Source of the DNA: Clostridiales bacterium
GTDB lineage: Bacteria > Bacillota > Clostridia > Oscillospirales > Acutalibacteraceae
Direction: 5' to 3'
Assembly: GCA_020860025.1 (NCBI GenBank)
Contig: JAJBVC010000028.1
Coordinates: 1 to 6,306 of the forward strand
DNA: 6,306 nucleotides
In this document: positions 1 through 5,964 of the stretch, piece after piece
Layout of the letters: every line of letters starts with the position of its first letter
Position numbering within the stretch: position 1 is the first letter of the stretch
Notes under the pieces: generated by a model
The model's database searches: none
Told to the model about the DNA's origin: nothing
Seen by the model: the letters and a program-made list of their open reading frames with translations, nothing else
Made by a program: the position numbers and the translations under genes

Positions 1-648
1 GTGAAAAATATGGATATTGAAAAGACAATGAAAAATCTTGAGAAAAACGGAATGAAGCCTTTTTTTGTTCAGACAAAGGAAGATGTTGTTCCTCTGATTA
101 AAACGCTTATAAGTAAAGGTGACAGCGTTTCAAACGGAGGTTCCGAAAGCTTAAAGCAGACAGGAGTTTTTGACCTGCTCAAAAACGGCGACTATAATTT
201 TATTGACAGAACAGGTCTTGACGGCGAGGAGCTTCGTCAAAGCTACATAGCGTCTTTCGGCTGCGATGATTATTTTTGCTCATCAAATGCCGTTACCGAA
301 AACGGCGAGCTTTACAATGTTGACGGAAATTCAAACCGTGTGGCTTGCATAGTTTACGGCCCACGTCAGGTTATAATGATTATCGGTGTAAATAAGATTG
401 TTAAGGATATTAACGAGGCAATTGAACGTGTAAAAACAGTTGCTTCACCAAAAAATGCAAAGCGTTTTAATTTCAAAATGCCGTGTACCGAAACGGGAAA
501 GTGTATTTCTCTTTCAAAGGAAAATCCTATGATATGCGACGGCTGTGAATGTGATACAAGAATTTGCTGCAACTATGTTGTGTCCGCAAAACAGCGCCAT
601 AAGGACAGGATTAAAATAATAATTGTCAACGAAAACTTAGGATATTAA
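1..648 (+). CDS. LUD-domain protein (LutC/YkgG-like), possibly 5'-incomplete
   Basis: This 215-residue protein matches the LUD (lactate utilisation, formerly DUF162) family. Diagnostic stretches are the N-terminal SVSNGGSESL (residues 42-51), the core DDYFCSSNAVTENGELYNVD (89-108), and RVACIVYGPRQVIMIIGVNK (113-132). The end, IIIVNENLGY, is typical of clostridial stand-alone LUD proteins. Family members belong to or resemble LutC of the LutABC lactate-oxidation complex, but stand-alone copies have no assigned reaction, so the role here is unknown. The C-terminus holds seven cysteines (C162, C168, C179, C182, C184, C189, C190). No Lut/Lld iron-sulfur partner is visible in the window. The start is uncertain: GTG at base 1, ATG at base 10 and ATG at base 28 are all in frame, and the ribosome binding site would lie outside the window. 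The length fits a full-length family member of roughly 210-220 residues. The family call is firm; the function is not. Confidence 0.87.
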   Translation: MKNMDIEKTMKNLEKNGMKPFFVQTKEDVVPLIKTLISKGDSVSNGGSESLKQTGVFDLLKNGDYNFIDRTGLDGEELRQSYIASFGCDDYFCSSNAVTENGELYNVDGNSNRVACIVYGPRQVIMIIGVNKIVKDINEAIERVKTVASPKNAKRFNFKMPCTETGKCISLSKENPMICDGCECDTRICCNYVVSAKQRHKDRIKIIIVNENLGY

Positions 649-668
649 ATTGCTTTATTTTAATAAGT

Positions 669-697
669 TTGTTTACATAAATTTTCTCAAATATAGT
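669..697 (+). promoter_or_regulatory. Candidate sigma-A-type promoter for the 751-1776 gene
   Basis: TTGTTT at 669-674 and TATAGT at 692-697 are separated by 17 nt, the ideal spacing. The -10 matches the consensus at 5 of 6 positions, but the -35 only at 3 of 6. Transcription would start near 704, giving a leader of about 47 nt. The 102-nt gap after the LUD gene is very AT-rich and shows no convincing terminator, so read-through from the LUD gene is an alternative. Weak call. Confidence 0.33.
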
Positions 698-740
698 AAC
701 GCATTGTATATGTTTCGTTGAGGATAATCTTTTATTTTTG

Positions 741-750
741 GGAGGTGAGT
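741..750 (+). promoter_or_regulatory. Strong ribosome binding site fixing the start at 751
   Basis: GGAGGTGAGT directly precedes ATG at 751. The GGAGG core (741-745) lies 5 nt upstream of the start. This near-perfect Shine-Dalgarno match selects ATG 751 over the in-frame TTG at 718, which would add 11 residues that are encoded by the leader and the binding site itself. Confidence 0.85.
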
Positions 751-1776
751 ATGAAAATCAATAAAGATTATAAAGTTCAGGATTTTTCTTATTTAATTAA
801 CGATAATGAAAATTCTGACACTTTAAATAGCAATAAGATTTTAACCCATACCTCAAATAATACAAAACTGATTGATTATAAAAAAATCAGGCAGGACAAA
901 CTCTCTAATCAGAAACTAAAATATGTTTATTCAAATTCGGATTTTGTTTATCATGACAGGGAGTGTGGCCTCGCAAAGAAGATTCCTGATGAAGAATTTG
1001 AAATGACAAGTCAGTTTTCAGATGATTATACTTGGTGCAATTCTTGCTACAAGTTTGCCATTATTCGTTGTGGAATACAGAATGATGCTAAATTGTTTGA
1101 GCAATATGCAAAGTACTTTAAATTGGTTAAAGCGGATAAGCAGCTTCTTCATTTTCTCATTGTTGAAAACAATGCTAAATTATGGATATTATCAAGCAAT
1201 ATGATGGAGTTTAAAGTCAATGAGGACAGTTGGCGTGTTTCAAGCAGAAACGGTAGTTTAACGTTGCTTCATAATAATTATCATTTTGACAAAAATGATA
1301 AACGTGTTTTGGAAAATACTTTCCATATACAAATTGAAAATATTAAATCTTTCAGACTCTGTGTTAATCATATGGTGAAATATTCTTTTGATAAGCATAC
1401 TGAAAATTACCTAAAGACTCATCAAAATGAAGAAGAGAAGAAGCATCGTGCCCAAATTCAATATGAATTTACCAATAACGCTTTTATAGAAAATTATTTA
1501 TATATGAACAGTCATTATTTGTTTTGCGACAAGTTTATTTATCTTGACTGTACAGATTATTTCGCAGATTATTATTTTAATAGGTATAAGGTTAAATTAA
1601 AATTGATTGCCGAATATATTGTACCTGACACAAAGTATAGGTGGATAATTTGTAAAGTTTCAAAAAAACACTATGCACAATTTTCAACCGCTATGAAAAA
1701 ACTTAGCAGAAAAATGTTTTCTGAGGGCAACCTTGAATATTTTGATGTACTCAAGGATGTTATTCATATGGAATAA
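751..1776 (+). CDS. Uncharacterised protein with an Ada-like putative zinc-binding motif
   Basis: I do not recognise this 341-residue protein as a whole. The clearest element is at residues 57-100: aromatic/hydrophobic YVY, then H68-x3-C72, about 23 residues, then C96-N-S-C99. The order and spacing resemble the Ada-type metal-binding fold, in which a His-x-x-x-Cys half is followed by Cys-x-x-Cys about 20-25 residues later (the pattern also appended to some nucleases). In Ada all four zinc ligands are Cys; here H68 stands near the first Cys, so C72, C96, C99 and H68 or C107 are the candidate ligands. Residues 1-50 are polar and probably disordered. Residues 220-235 are charged. The C-terminal 100 residues are rich in Tyr, Phe and Lys. 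No signal peptide or membrane segment is seen, so it is probably cytoplasmic. It stands alone between the LUD gene and a convergent operon, and is markedly AT-rich. That the gene is real is well supported by its length and binding site; its function is unknown. Confidence 0.8.
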   Translation: MKINKDYKVQDFSYLINDNENSDTLNSNKILTHTSNNTKLIDYKKIRQDKLSNQKLKYVYSNSDFVYHDRECGLAKKIPDEEFEMTSQFSDDYTWCNSCYKFAIIRCGIQNDAKLFEQYAKYFKLVKADKQLLHFLIVENNAKLWILSSNMMEFKVNEDSWRVSSRNGSLTLLHNNYHFDKNDKRVLENTFHIQIENIKSFRLCVNHMVKYSFDKHTENYLKTHQNEEEKKHRAQIQYEFTNNAFIENYLYMNSHYLFCDKFIYLDCTDYFADYYFNRYKVKLKLIAEYIVPDTKYRWIICKVSKKHYAQFSTAMKKLSRKMFSEGNLEYFDVLKDVIHME

Positions 1777-1897
1777 TTATATGTTTATAAAATTAGTTTT
1801 AACGTGAATTGTATGTCAATATAAAAAGTAGCTCAAATAAACAATTCGAGCACCTAATAATCATCACGGTTGTGGCTACATAAAACTTAAAATGACT

Positions 1898-1940
1898 AAA
1901 GGCACTGGGAACTTGATGTTCACAGTGCCTTTAAATTGTT
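1898..1940. terminator. Probable bidirectional transcription terminator
   Basis: AAAGGCACTGGGAAC (1898-1912) pairs with GTTCACAGTGCCTTT (1918-1932) around a 5-nt loop, giving a 15-bp stem with one mismatch. On the plus strand TTTAAATTGTTTTT follows, a U-rich though interrupted tail. On the minus strand the A-rich side becomes TTTAGTCATTTTAAGTTTT. It lies 121 nt past the stop of the upstream plus-strand gene and 79 nt past the stop of the minus-strand protease gene, the right place to end both converging transcripts. Confidence 0.8.
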
Positions 1941-1965
1941 TTTGAAGTAAATTGCGTTTTAACTC

Positions 1966-2005
1966 AAATAAGCAATTTTATTATTCTGTTAGGACTTGCT
2001 TATTT
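1966..2005. repeat. 10-bp inverted repeat just after the protease stop
   Basis: AAATAAGCAA (1966-1975) and TTGCTTATTT (1996-2005) are exact reverse complements with a 20-nt spacer. It begins 6 nt past the protease stop on the minus strand. Its left arm overlaps a second inverted repeat (AAATTGC at 1949-1955 with GCAATTT at 1972-1978), so the two stems cannot form together. The stems are AT-rich with large loops, so stability is modest. Confidence 0.5.
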
Positions 2006-2011
2006 ACCGTT

Positions 2012-3691
2012 TTAGCCTTTGGATTCAATCAGTTCACAATCTATTTCAAATGTGGTAATTTTGTTATTTTCAATTCTTGCAATAGTCAGCGTTATTGTAT
2101 CTCCGGGTGCTGAATCAGCAAGCACAGATGTCATAACATCGGTAGATGTCATTGTTTCTCCGTTTACGGCAACAATCATATCGTACTGCTGAACGTCTTT
2201 ATTTGCAAGGTCGGATTCCTCATCAACGCTGTTGATAACCATAGTGCCTTTGGCATCCTCAAATCCAAGTTCCTCAAGAGCCGAAAGTATAGAGCTGTAA
2301 TTGGTGTAGCTTGTGAGAGTGTTATACGTTATACCTAACTTAGCACGTCCCTCAACGTAGCCTACCTTGATTAAACTGTTAGCGGTTTCAACCGCCGTTG
2401 TAGACGGTACGGCAAATCCCATACCCTCGTATTCTGTTGAAGCGATTTTTGATGAGTTAACTCCGATTACCTGACCCTGCATATTAAAAAGCGCTCCGCC
2501 ACTGTTGCCGGGGTTGATTGCGGCGTCGGTTTGGATACATTCGTTATCGTATCCGATTGATGATGATACAGGGCGGTCAAGCGCTGAAATGTAACCGCTT
2601 GTTACCGAGTTCATAAATTCAAGTCCGCCCGGGCATCCGATTGCAACTACCTGCTCGCCTACAACAAGGTCGTCACTGTCCGCAAATTCTGCAATCTGCA
2701 AGCCTGTTGCTTCTATTGAAAGTACGCCTATATCAGTCTGGCTGTCATAGCCTACCATTGTAGCGTCATATTCGGTGTCGTCGTTAAGCGTAACTACAAA
2801 GCTGTCGCCATCGCTTATAACGTGTGCGCAGGTAAGAATGTAGGTCTTTCCGTTGCTTTCGGACATTATAATACCTGAGCCTTCGCTTGACGCTGTAGAA
2901 TCCGAACCGCTTGAATCATCTGACTGACCGTAGTTGTAAAAATAATCATAAGCGCTTGTTTGCTGCGTATAAACTGTAATACCAACGCAGGAGTCAATTA
3001 CCTTTTCAGCAACGCCCGCAACCGTGTAGTTGCTCGAACTGTCCTGAAGCGGAGCTTCTTCGCTGTCATTGAGCGTAGCCTGTGCGTCATCGTCAACATT
3101 TTCTGATTGCGAAGTGTCGCTGTTACTGCTGTCACTGTCTGATGTTATTCCCACTACTATGCCTACTACCGCAGCTACAAAGCATACAACGAGTATCACA
3201 ATGATAACTGTAACGGCTGTATTCTTTTTCTTTGGCGGTTTGCCGTCATTTTCGGCGGAACTGTCATAATAATTGTTTTGGTTTTCGTAATCGTTAGCAG
3301 AATTTTGTTGTGAATAATAATTGTTATTATAATCCTGCTGCTGATTTTGCTGTTGGTTTTGGTTTTGATTTTGATTATTAGCGGTATATGAATAGTGATA
3401 AGTTGTGTTCTCCTGAGTATTTGACTGAGGAGGAGTATAATATGTTCCGCTGCCGTTTTGTTGATAATTTTGCTGATAGTTTTGTTGATTTGCCTGTTGG
3501 TAATTTTGTTGAGTATACTGCTGTTGTGTTTGCTGAGTGTTTTGCTGTGTGTACTGTTGTTCACTTTGCTGAGTATACTGCTGTTCGTTTGCCTGATTAG
3601 TTTCTTGTGTAGTTTCTTGATTATCCTGTGGATTGTAATAATCAGGTCTTGCTTGGTTGTCGTTTTTTTGTTCATTGTCAAATTCGTTCAT
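2012..3691 (-). CDS. Membrane-anchored HtrA/DegP-like serine protease with PDZ domain
   Basis: This 559-residue S1C-family protease degrades or checks misfolded proteins outside the membrane. The order is: a Q/N/Y-rich low-complexity cytosolic tail (about 28-148); a basic stop KPPKKK (151-156); one transmembrane helix (159-182), type II; an acidic Ser/Asp linker (184-212); a trypsin-like domain (about 224-440); and a C-terminal PDZ domain (about 450-555). The catalytic triad is H290 (in TCAHVI), D320 (TDIGVL) and S397 (GNSGGA). There is a Ser/Asp/Gly-rich insert at 256-272, where HtrA proteins carry the LA loop. Cys replaces the common Asn in the usual TNAH and IGNP motifs (C288, C353). The length exceeds a typical HtrA of 350-450 residues because of the tail. 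The start ATG has AAAGGAG 8 nt upstream (3700-3706) and its A is shared with the stop of the histidine kinase gene, so translation is probably coupled. Its place after a two-component pair suggests stress-induced expression. Family call firm; the name htrA/degP is not assigned because orthology is unclear. Confidence 0.95.
   Translation of the reverse strand: MNEFDNEQKNDNQARPDYYNPQDNQETTQETNQANEQQYTQQSEQQYTQQNTQQTQQQYTQQNYQQANQQNYQQNYQQNGSGTYYTPPQSNTQENTTYHYSYTANNQNQNQNQQQNQQQDYNNNYYSQQNSANDYENQNNYYDSSAENDGKPPKKKNTAVTVIIVILVVCFVAAVVGIVVGITSDSDSSNSDTSQSENVDDDAQATLNDSEEAPLQDSSSNYTVAGVAEKVIDSCVGITVYTQQTSAYDYFYNYGQSDDSSGSDSTASSEGSGIIMSESNGKTYILTCAHVISDGDSFVVTLNDDTEYDATMVGYDSQTDIGVLSIEATGLQIAEFADSDDLVVGEQVVAIGCPGGLEFMNSVTSGYISALDRPVSSSIGYDNECIQTDAAINPGNSGGALFNMQGQVIGVNSSKIASTEYEGMGFAVPSTTAVETANSLIKVGYVEGRAKLGITYNTLTSYTNYSSILSALEELGFEDAKGTMVINSVDEESDLANKDVQQYDMIVAVNGETMTSTDVMTSVLADSAPGDTITLTIARIENNKITTFEIDCELIESKG
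3248..3610 (-). repeat. Low-complexity Q/N/Y-rich coding repeat in the protease N-terminus
   Basis: Codons 28-148 of the protease encode a tract dominated by Gln, Asn and Tyr. In codons 37-80 (3452-3583) a unit of the form QQYTQQ/NYQQ recurs. A second tract, QNQNQNQQQNQQQ, covers codons 107-119. CAA and CAG are mixed and Tyr uses both TAT and TAC between copies. The repeat therefore looks old or selected at protein level rather than fresh replication slippage. Because the antisense of Gln codons reads as Leu and Val codons, this segment also throws up spurious Leu-rich open frames on the plus strand. Confidence 0.85.
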
Positions 3692-5220
3692 TATTTTTTC
3701 TCCTTTTTATAAATTGGATTGTATGCCTTTGGAAGAGTAAATACAAATTCAGCAGAATGTTCATCCTCACTTTTTGCATAAATACTTCCGCCGTGCATTT
3801 CAACCATCATTTTAACTATATAAAGTCCGAGTCCTGCGCCTTTTGCGTCAAGGCTTCTCGACTTATCAACTTTATAAAAACGTTCAAACACTTTTGAAAG
3901 TTCGTCTGCATCTATTCCAATACCGCTGTTTTTGATATGAACCTCTACAATGTCAGGCGTTTCAATCATACTGACTTTGATATATCCGCCTTCATTTGCA
4001 AATTTCACGGCGTTATCGAAAATATTATAGATAACTTGATAAATCATATCCGTGTCTGCAACGATATATGTGGGTTTCAAATCCTCAAGGCCGATTATTT
4101 CAATTTTCTTTTCTTCGATTTTCTGTTCAAATGTCAAAAGTATATGAATAATCTGGTCGGTTATGTCATAATTATGCGGTTTCATTTCAAAACTGCCCGA
4201 TTCCATTTTGCTCATATTAAGCATAGCAACAACGAGACGAGAAAGACGTCGAATTTCACCGCTGACTATTTCTAAATAATATTTTGTTTTTTCAGGCGGA
4301 ATCGTTCCGTCAAGAATACCGTCGATAAATCCGCCGATTGACGTCATTGGTGTACGTAGCTCGTGCGATACGTTTGATACAAAACTGCGTCTTGACGATT
4401 CAAGAGCGTCAAGAGAATCAGCCATATCGTTAAATGCATTTCCAAGTTCAGCCAGCTCATCTGAGCCTTTAACCTGAACTCTGTAGGAAAAGTCACCGAT
4501 TGCAAACTGCTTTGTGGCAACGCTCATTTCCCTTAGCGGTTTAACAAAATTCTTTGTCAAAAGCCAAATGCAAATAAATCCTAAAAGCAGGCAGGCGAGC
4601 GCACTTGATACAAATATTCTGAAAACTGTAATCGCCAGCACGTTGACGTCAGACGGAGTCGTTGCAAATACAGAGCCGATAATTCTGTCACCGCTGTAAA
4701 CGGGATATCCGACTATGTATGACGATTGACCGTTGACAAGACCTTTGCCTACATATCCGCCCTCATATACTTTTTGAAGTATAGTGTCGCCTATGCTGTA
4801 GCTGTCATGAAGGGAACAGGAACTGAAGCTTCCGAGAAAGGGCAAAGTGTCCGCTCTTTCTTTGCACAAAATAATTGAGCCCTCAACATCGCATACAAAA
4901 ATATCAGCGTCAATAGAGCTTGATATAGCCGAAAGAGAAGAACAAATCAATTCCTTTTCCATAGAATAAGAGCTGTTCATATCCTGAGCAATTAAATTTG
5001 ATTCCACTGTATCGGCTATTGACTGTGCATTTTCCCGCAGAAGTTCAGTGCTTTGATTTTGAGTATAGACAGTTACCAAAACTGTCAGCACCGTACCGAG
5101 AACGGTTAAAAGTGCTAACAGCAAAACAGAGAAGAGAATAAAATATTTTGCAAAAATATTGTCTTTAATAATATTTTTTCGTTTATTCTTTTGTCCGCTG
5201 ATTTTTTTAACAGTTGACAT
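3691..5220 (-). CDS. Sensor histidine kinase (HAMP, HisKA, HATPase)
   Basis: This 509-residue membrane kinase is the sensor of the adjacent response regulator. After a basic cytosolic start come TM1 (about 26-52), an extracytoplasmic sensor domain of about 140 residues (53-192), TM2 (about 194-221), HAMP (222-275), HisKA with the phospho-acceptor H286 in FVSNVSHELRTPMTS, and a HATPase domain (about 385-497). The HATPase shows the N-box IYNIFDNAVKF (N403), the G1-like box NSGIGI (431-436), the F-box FERFYK and the G2 box GAGLGLYIVK. The first Asp of the usual DxGxGI is Asn here, a substitution I believe is tolerated in many Gram-positive kinases. The end of the sensor, IVGYPVYSGDRIIGSVFAT, looks like a PAS-like/Cache (PDC) strand pattern; this is inferred. 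It contains four cysteines (93, 110, 119, 135). The start ATG has AAGGA 9 nt upstream, inside the 3' end of the regulator gene, which ends 5 nt earlier. The signal sensed is unknown. Confidence 0.95.
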   Translation of the reverse strand: MSTVKKISGQKNKRKNIIKDNIFAKYFILFSVLLLALLTVLGTVLTVLVTVYTQNQSTELLRENAQSIADTVESNLIAQDMNSSYSMEKELICSSLSAISSSIDADIFVCDVEGSIILCKERADTLPFLGSFSSCSLHDSYSIGDTILQKVYEGGYVGKGLVNGQSSYIVGYPVYSGDRIIGSVFATTPSDVNVLAITVFRIFVSSALACLLLGFICIWLLTKNFVKPLREMSVATKQFAIGDFSYRVQVKGSDELAELGNAFNDMADSLDALESSRRSFVSNVSHELRTPMTSIGGFIDGILDGTIPPEKTKYYLEIVSGEIRRLSRLVVAMLNMSKMESGSFEMKPHNYDITDQIIHILLTFEQKIEEKKIEIIGLEDLKPTYIVADTDMIYQVIYNIFDNAVKFANEGGYIKVSMIETPDIVEVHIKNSGIGIDADELSKVFERFYKVDKSRSLDAKGAGLGLYIVKMMVEMHGGSIYAKSEDEHSAEFVFTLPKAYNPIYKKEKK

Positions 5221-5225
5221 ACGGC

Positions 5226-5921
5226 TTAATCCTTAGTTTCGAATTTATAACCAACGCCCCATACTGTTTTGAGCGACCACTTATCGGATACGCCCTCAAG
5301 CTTTTCACGAAGCCTTTTAACGTGAACATCAACTGTTCTTGAATCACCATAATAATCAAAGCCCCAAACCTCGTCCAAAAGCTGGTCACGTGTGTAAACA
5401 CGGTTAGGATTAGAGGCAAAATGATAAATGAGTTCAAGTTCTTTAGGTGGGGTGTCAATCGCAACGCCCTTTACCTTAAGCTCGTAATTAACAATGTTTA
5501 TTTCAAGATTATCGTAAACAACAACTTTTTTATCATCGCCGTCTTGATGACCGCTACCGTTAGTTCTGCGCAAAACAGCCTTAACACGAGCCATAACCTC
5601 TTTGGCGTCAAACGGCTTTGTGACATAGTCGTCCGCACCAAGCTCAAGTCCCAATACCTTGTCAAAGGTTTCGCCCTTGGCGGTAATCATAATAATAGGA
5701 ATGCTTGAGGTTTTGCGAATTTCACGGCAAACCTGCCAGCCGTCCATCTTGGGCAGCATAATGTCGAGCAAAACAAGGTCGGGCGATTTTGCCTGAAATG
5801 TGTTTACAGCCTGCTGACCATCGTTTGCAACGAATACGGTGTATCCGTCGTTTTCAAGGTAGAGTTTTAAAAGCTCACAGATGTTAGCGTCGTCGTCTAC
5901 AACAAGAATTTTAGTGCTCAT
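5226..5921 (-). CDS. OmpR/PhoB-family response regulator
   Basis: This 231-residue DNA-binding regulator is the partner of the kinase encoded 5 nt downstream. The receiver domain (about 4-117) has the acidic pocket D9-D10-D11, the phospho-acceptor D53 (LLDIMLP), the switch T80 and the conserved K102 in TKPF. A short linker (120-131) leads to a winged-helix domain (about 134-229). That domain contains TPPKELELIYHF, the turn VYTRDQLLDEVWG, the recognition helix SRTVDVHVKRLREKL (194-208) and the final WGVGYKFE wing. All catalytic residues are intact. The overall wording is close to the WalR/PhoP/CssR-type regulators of Firmicutes, but I cannot pick one. The start ATG is supported by AAAAAGGAG (5929-5937) with 7 nt spacing. 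It heads the regulator-kinase-protease unit and has a candidate promoter with an overlapping palindrome just upstream. Its targets probably include this operon, by analogy with similar systems. Confidence 0.96.
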   Translation of the reverse strand: MSTKILVVDDDANICELLKLYLENDGYTVFVANDGQQAVNTFQAKSPDLVLLDIMLPKMDGWQVCREIRKTSSIPIIMITAKGETFDKVLGLELGADDYVTKPFDAKEVMARVKAVLRRTNGSGHQDGDDKKVVVYDNLEINIVNYELKVKGVAIDTPPKELELIYHFASNPNRVYTRDQLLDEVWGFDYYGDSRTVDVHVKRLREKLEGVSDKWSLKTVWGVGYKFETKD

Positions 5922-5941
5922 TTTCTTTCTCCTTTTTGTTA

Positions 5942-5964
5942 TTAACGTGATTGTATCACGCTAA
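5942..5964. promoter_or_regulatory. Palindromic candidate operator over the -10 element
   Basis: CGTGAT (5946-5951) and ATCACG (5955-5960) are perfect reverse complements around TGT. Outside one mismatched pair (A5945/C5961) the symmetry continues with TTA (5942-5944) and TAA (5962-5964). The centre lies inside the candidate -10 hexamer, so a bound dimer would block the promoter. Whether any protein binds is unknown; a small hairpin in DNA or RNA is the alternative reading. Confidence 0.45.
5950..5958 (-). promoter_or_regulatory. Candidate extended -10 promoter of the two-component/protease operon
   Basis: On the minus strand the bases read TGATACAAT, i.e. TG-N-TACAAT, a textbook extended -10 element with 5 of 6 matches in the hexamer. 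No good -35 lies at 17 nt, which is acceptable for extended -10 promoters. Initiation about 7 nt downstream would leave a leader of roughly 20 nt that still contains the AAAAAGGAG binding site of the regulator gene. The region upstream is AT-rich. Confidence 0.5.

Larger units (their letters stand above)
1777..2011. other. Gene-free convergent intergenic region rich in inverted repeats
   Basis: This 235-nt stretch lies between the stop of a plus-strand gene and the stop of a minus-strand gene, so it should hold only transcript ends. It contains a small stem GCTCAAAT/ATTCGAGC (1831-1838 with 1844-1851, one mismatch), the strong hairpin at 1898-1932, and two overlapping AT-rich stems at 1949-1978 and 1966-2005. 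A 17-nt imperfect direct repeat occurs at 1830-1846 and 1961-1977. I find no credible coding region or RNA gene. Confidence 0.7.

Noticed and set aside
718..750. TTG at 718 as an alternative start of the Ada-like protein
   Set aside because: ATG 751 has a near-perfect Shine-Dalgarno sequence at ideal distance, and the extra 11 codons would include that site.
1828..1880. tRNA-like look: GTAGCTCAAAT ... GAGCAC resembles a D-arm, followed by GGTTGTGG
   Set aside because: No acceptor stem, no 5-bp anticodon stem and no TTCGA T-loop at the required distances.
1803..1883. Short plus-strand frame ending in HLIIITVVAT before a stop, possibly the tail of a lost gene
   Set aside because: About 26 codons, no ATG and no ribosome binding site, directly preceded by a stop. 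I cannot link it to any family from memory.
3196..3712. Several open frames over the protease N-terminus (3196-3681 minus; 3388-3600 and 3458-3712 plus), one strongly Leu-rich
   Set aside because: They are out-of-frame or antisense readings of the Q/N-rich repeat. Antisense of CAA/CAG reads as Leu/Val codons, which gives a false membrane-protein look. They have no better start or binding site than the real gene.
3925..3930. Asn in place of Asp in the kinase G1 box (NSGIGI) as a sign of an inactive kinase
   Set aside because: The phospho-acceptor His, N-box and G2 box are intact, and as far as I know Asn at this place occurs in many active-looking Gram-positive kinases.
5946..5960. CRP/FNR-type binding site reading of GTGAT...ATCAC
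   Set aside because: Spacing is wrong: GTGA and TCAC are 5 nt apart instead of the 6 of CRP sites, and the FNR TTGAT half is not matched. Kept only as a palindrome of unknown binder.
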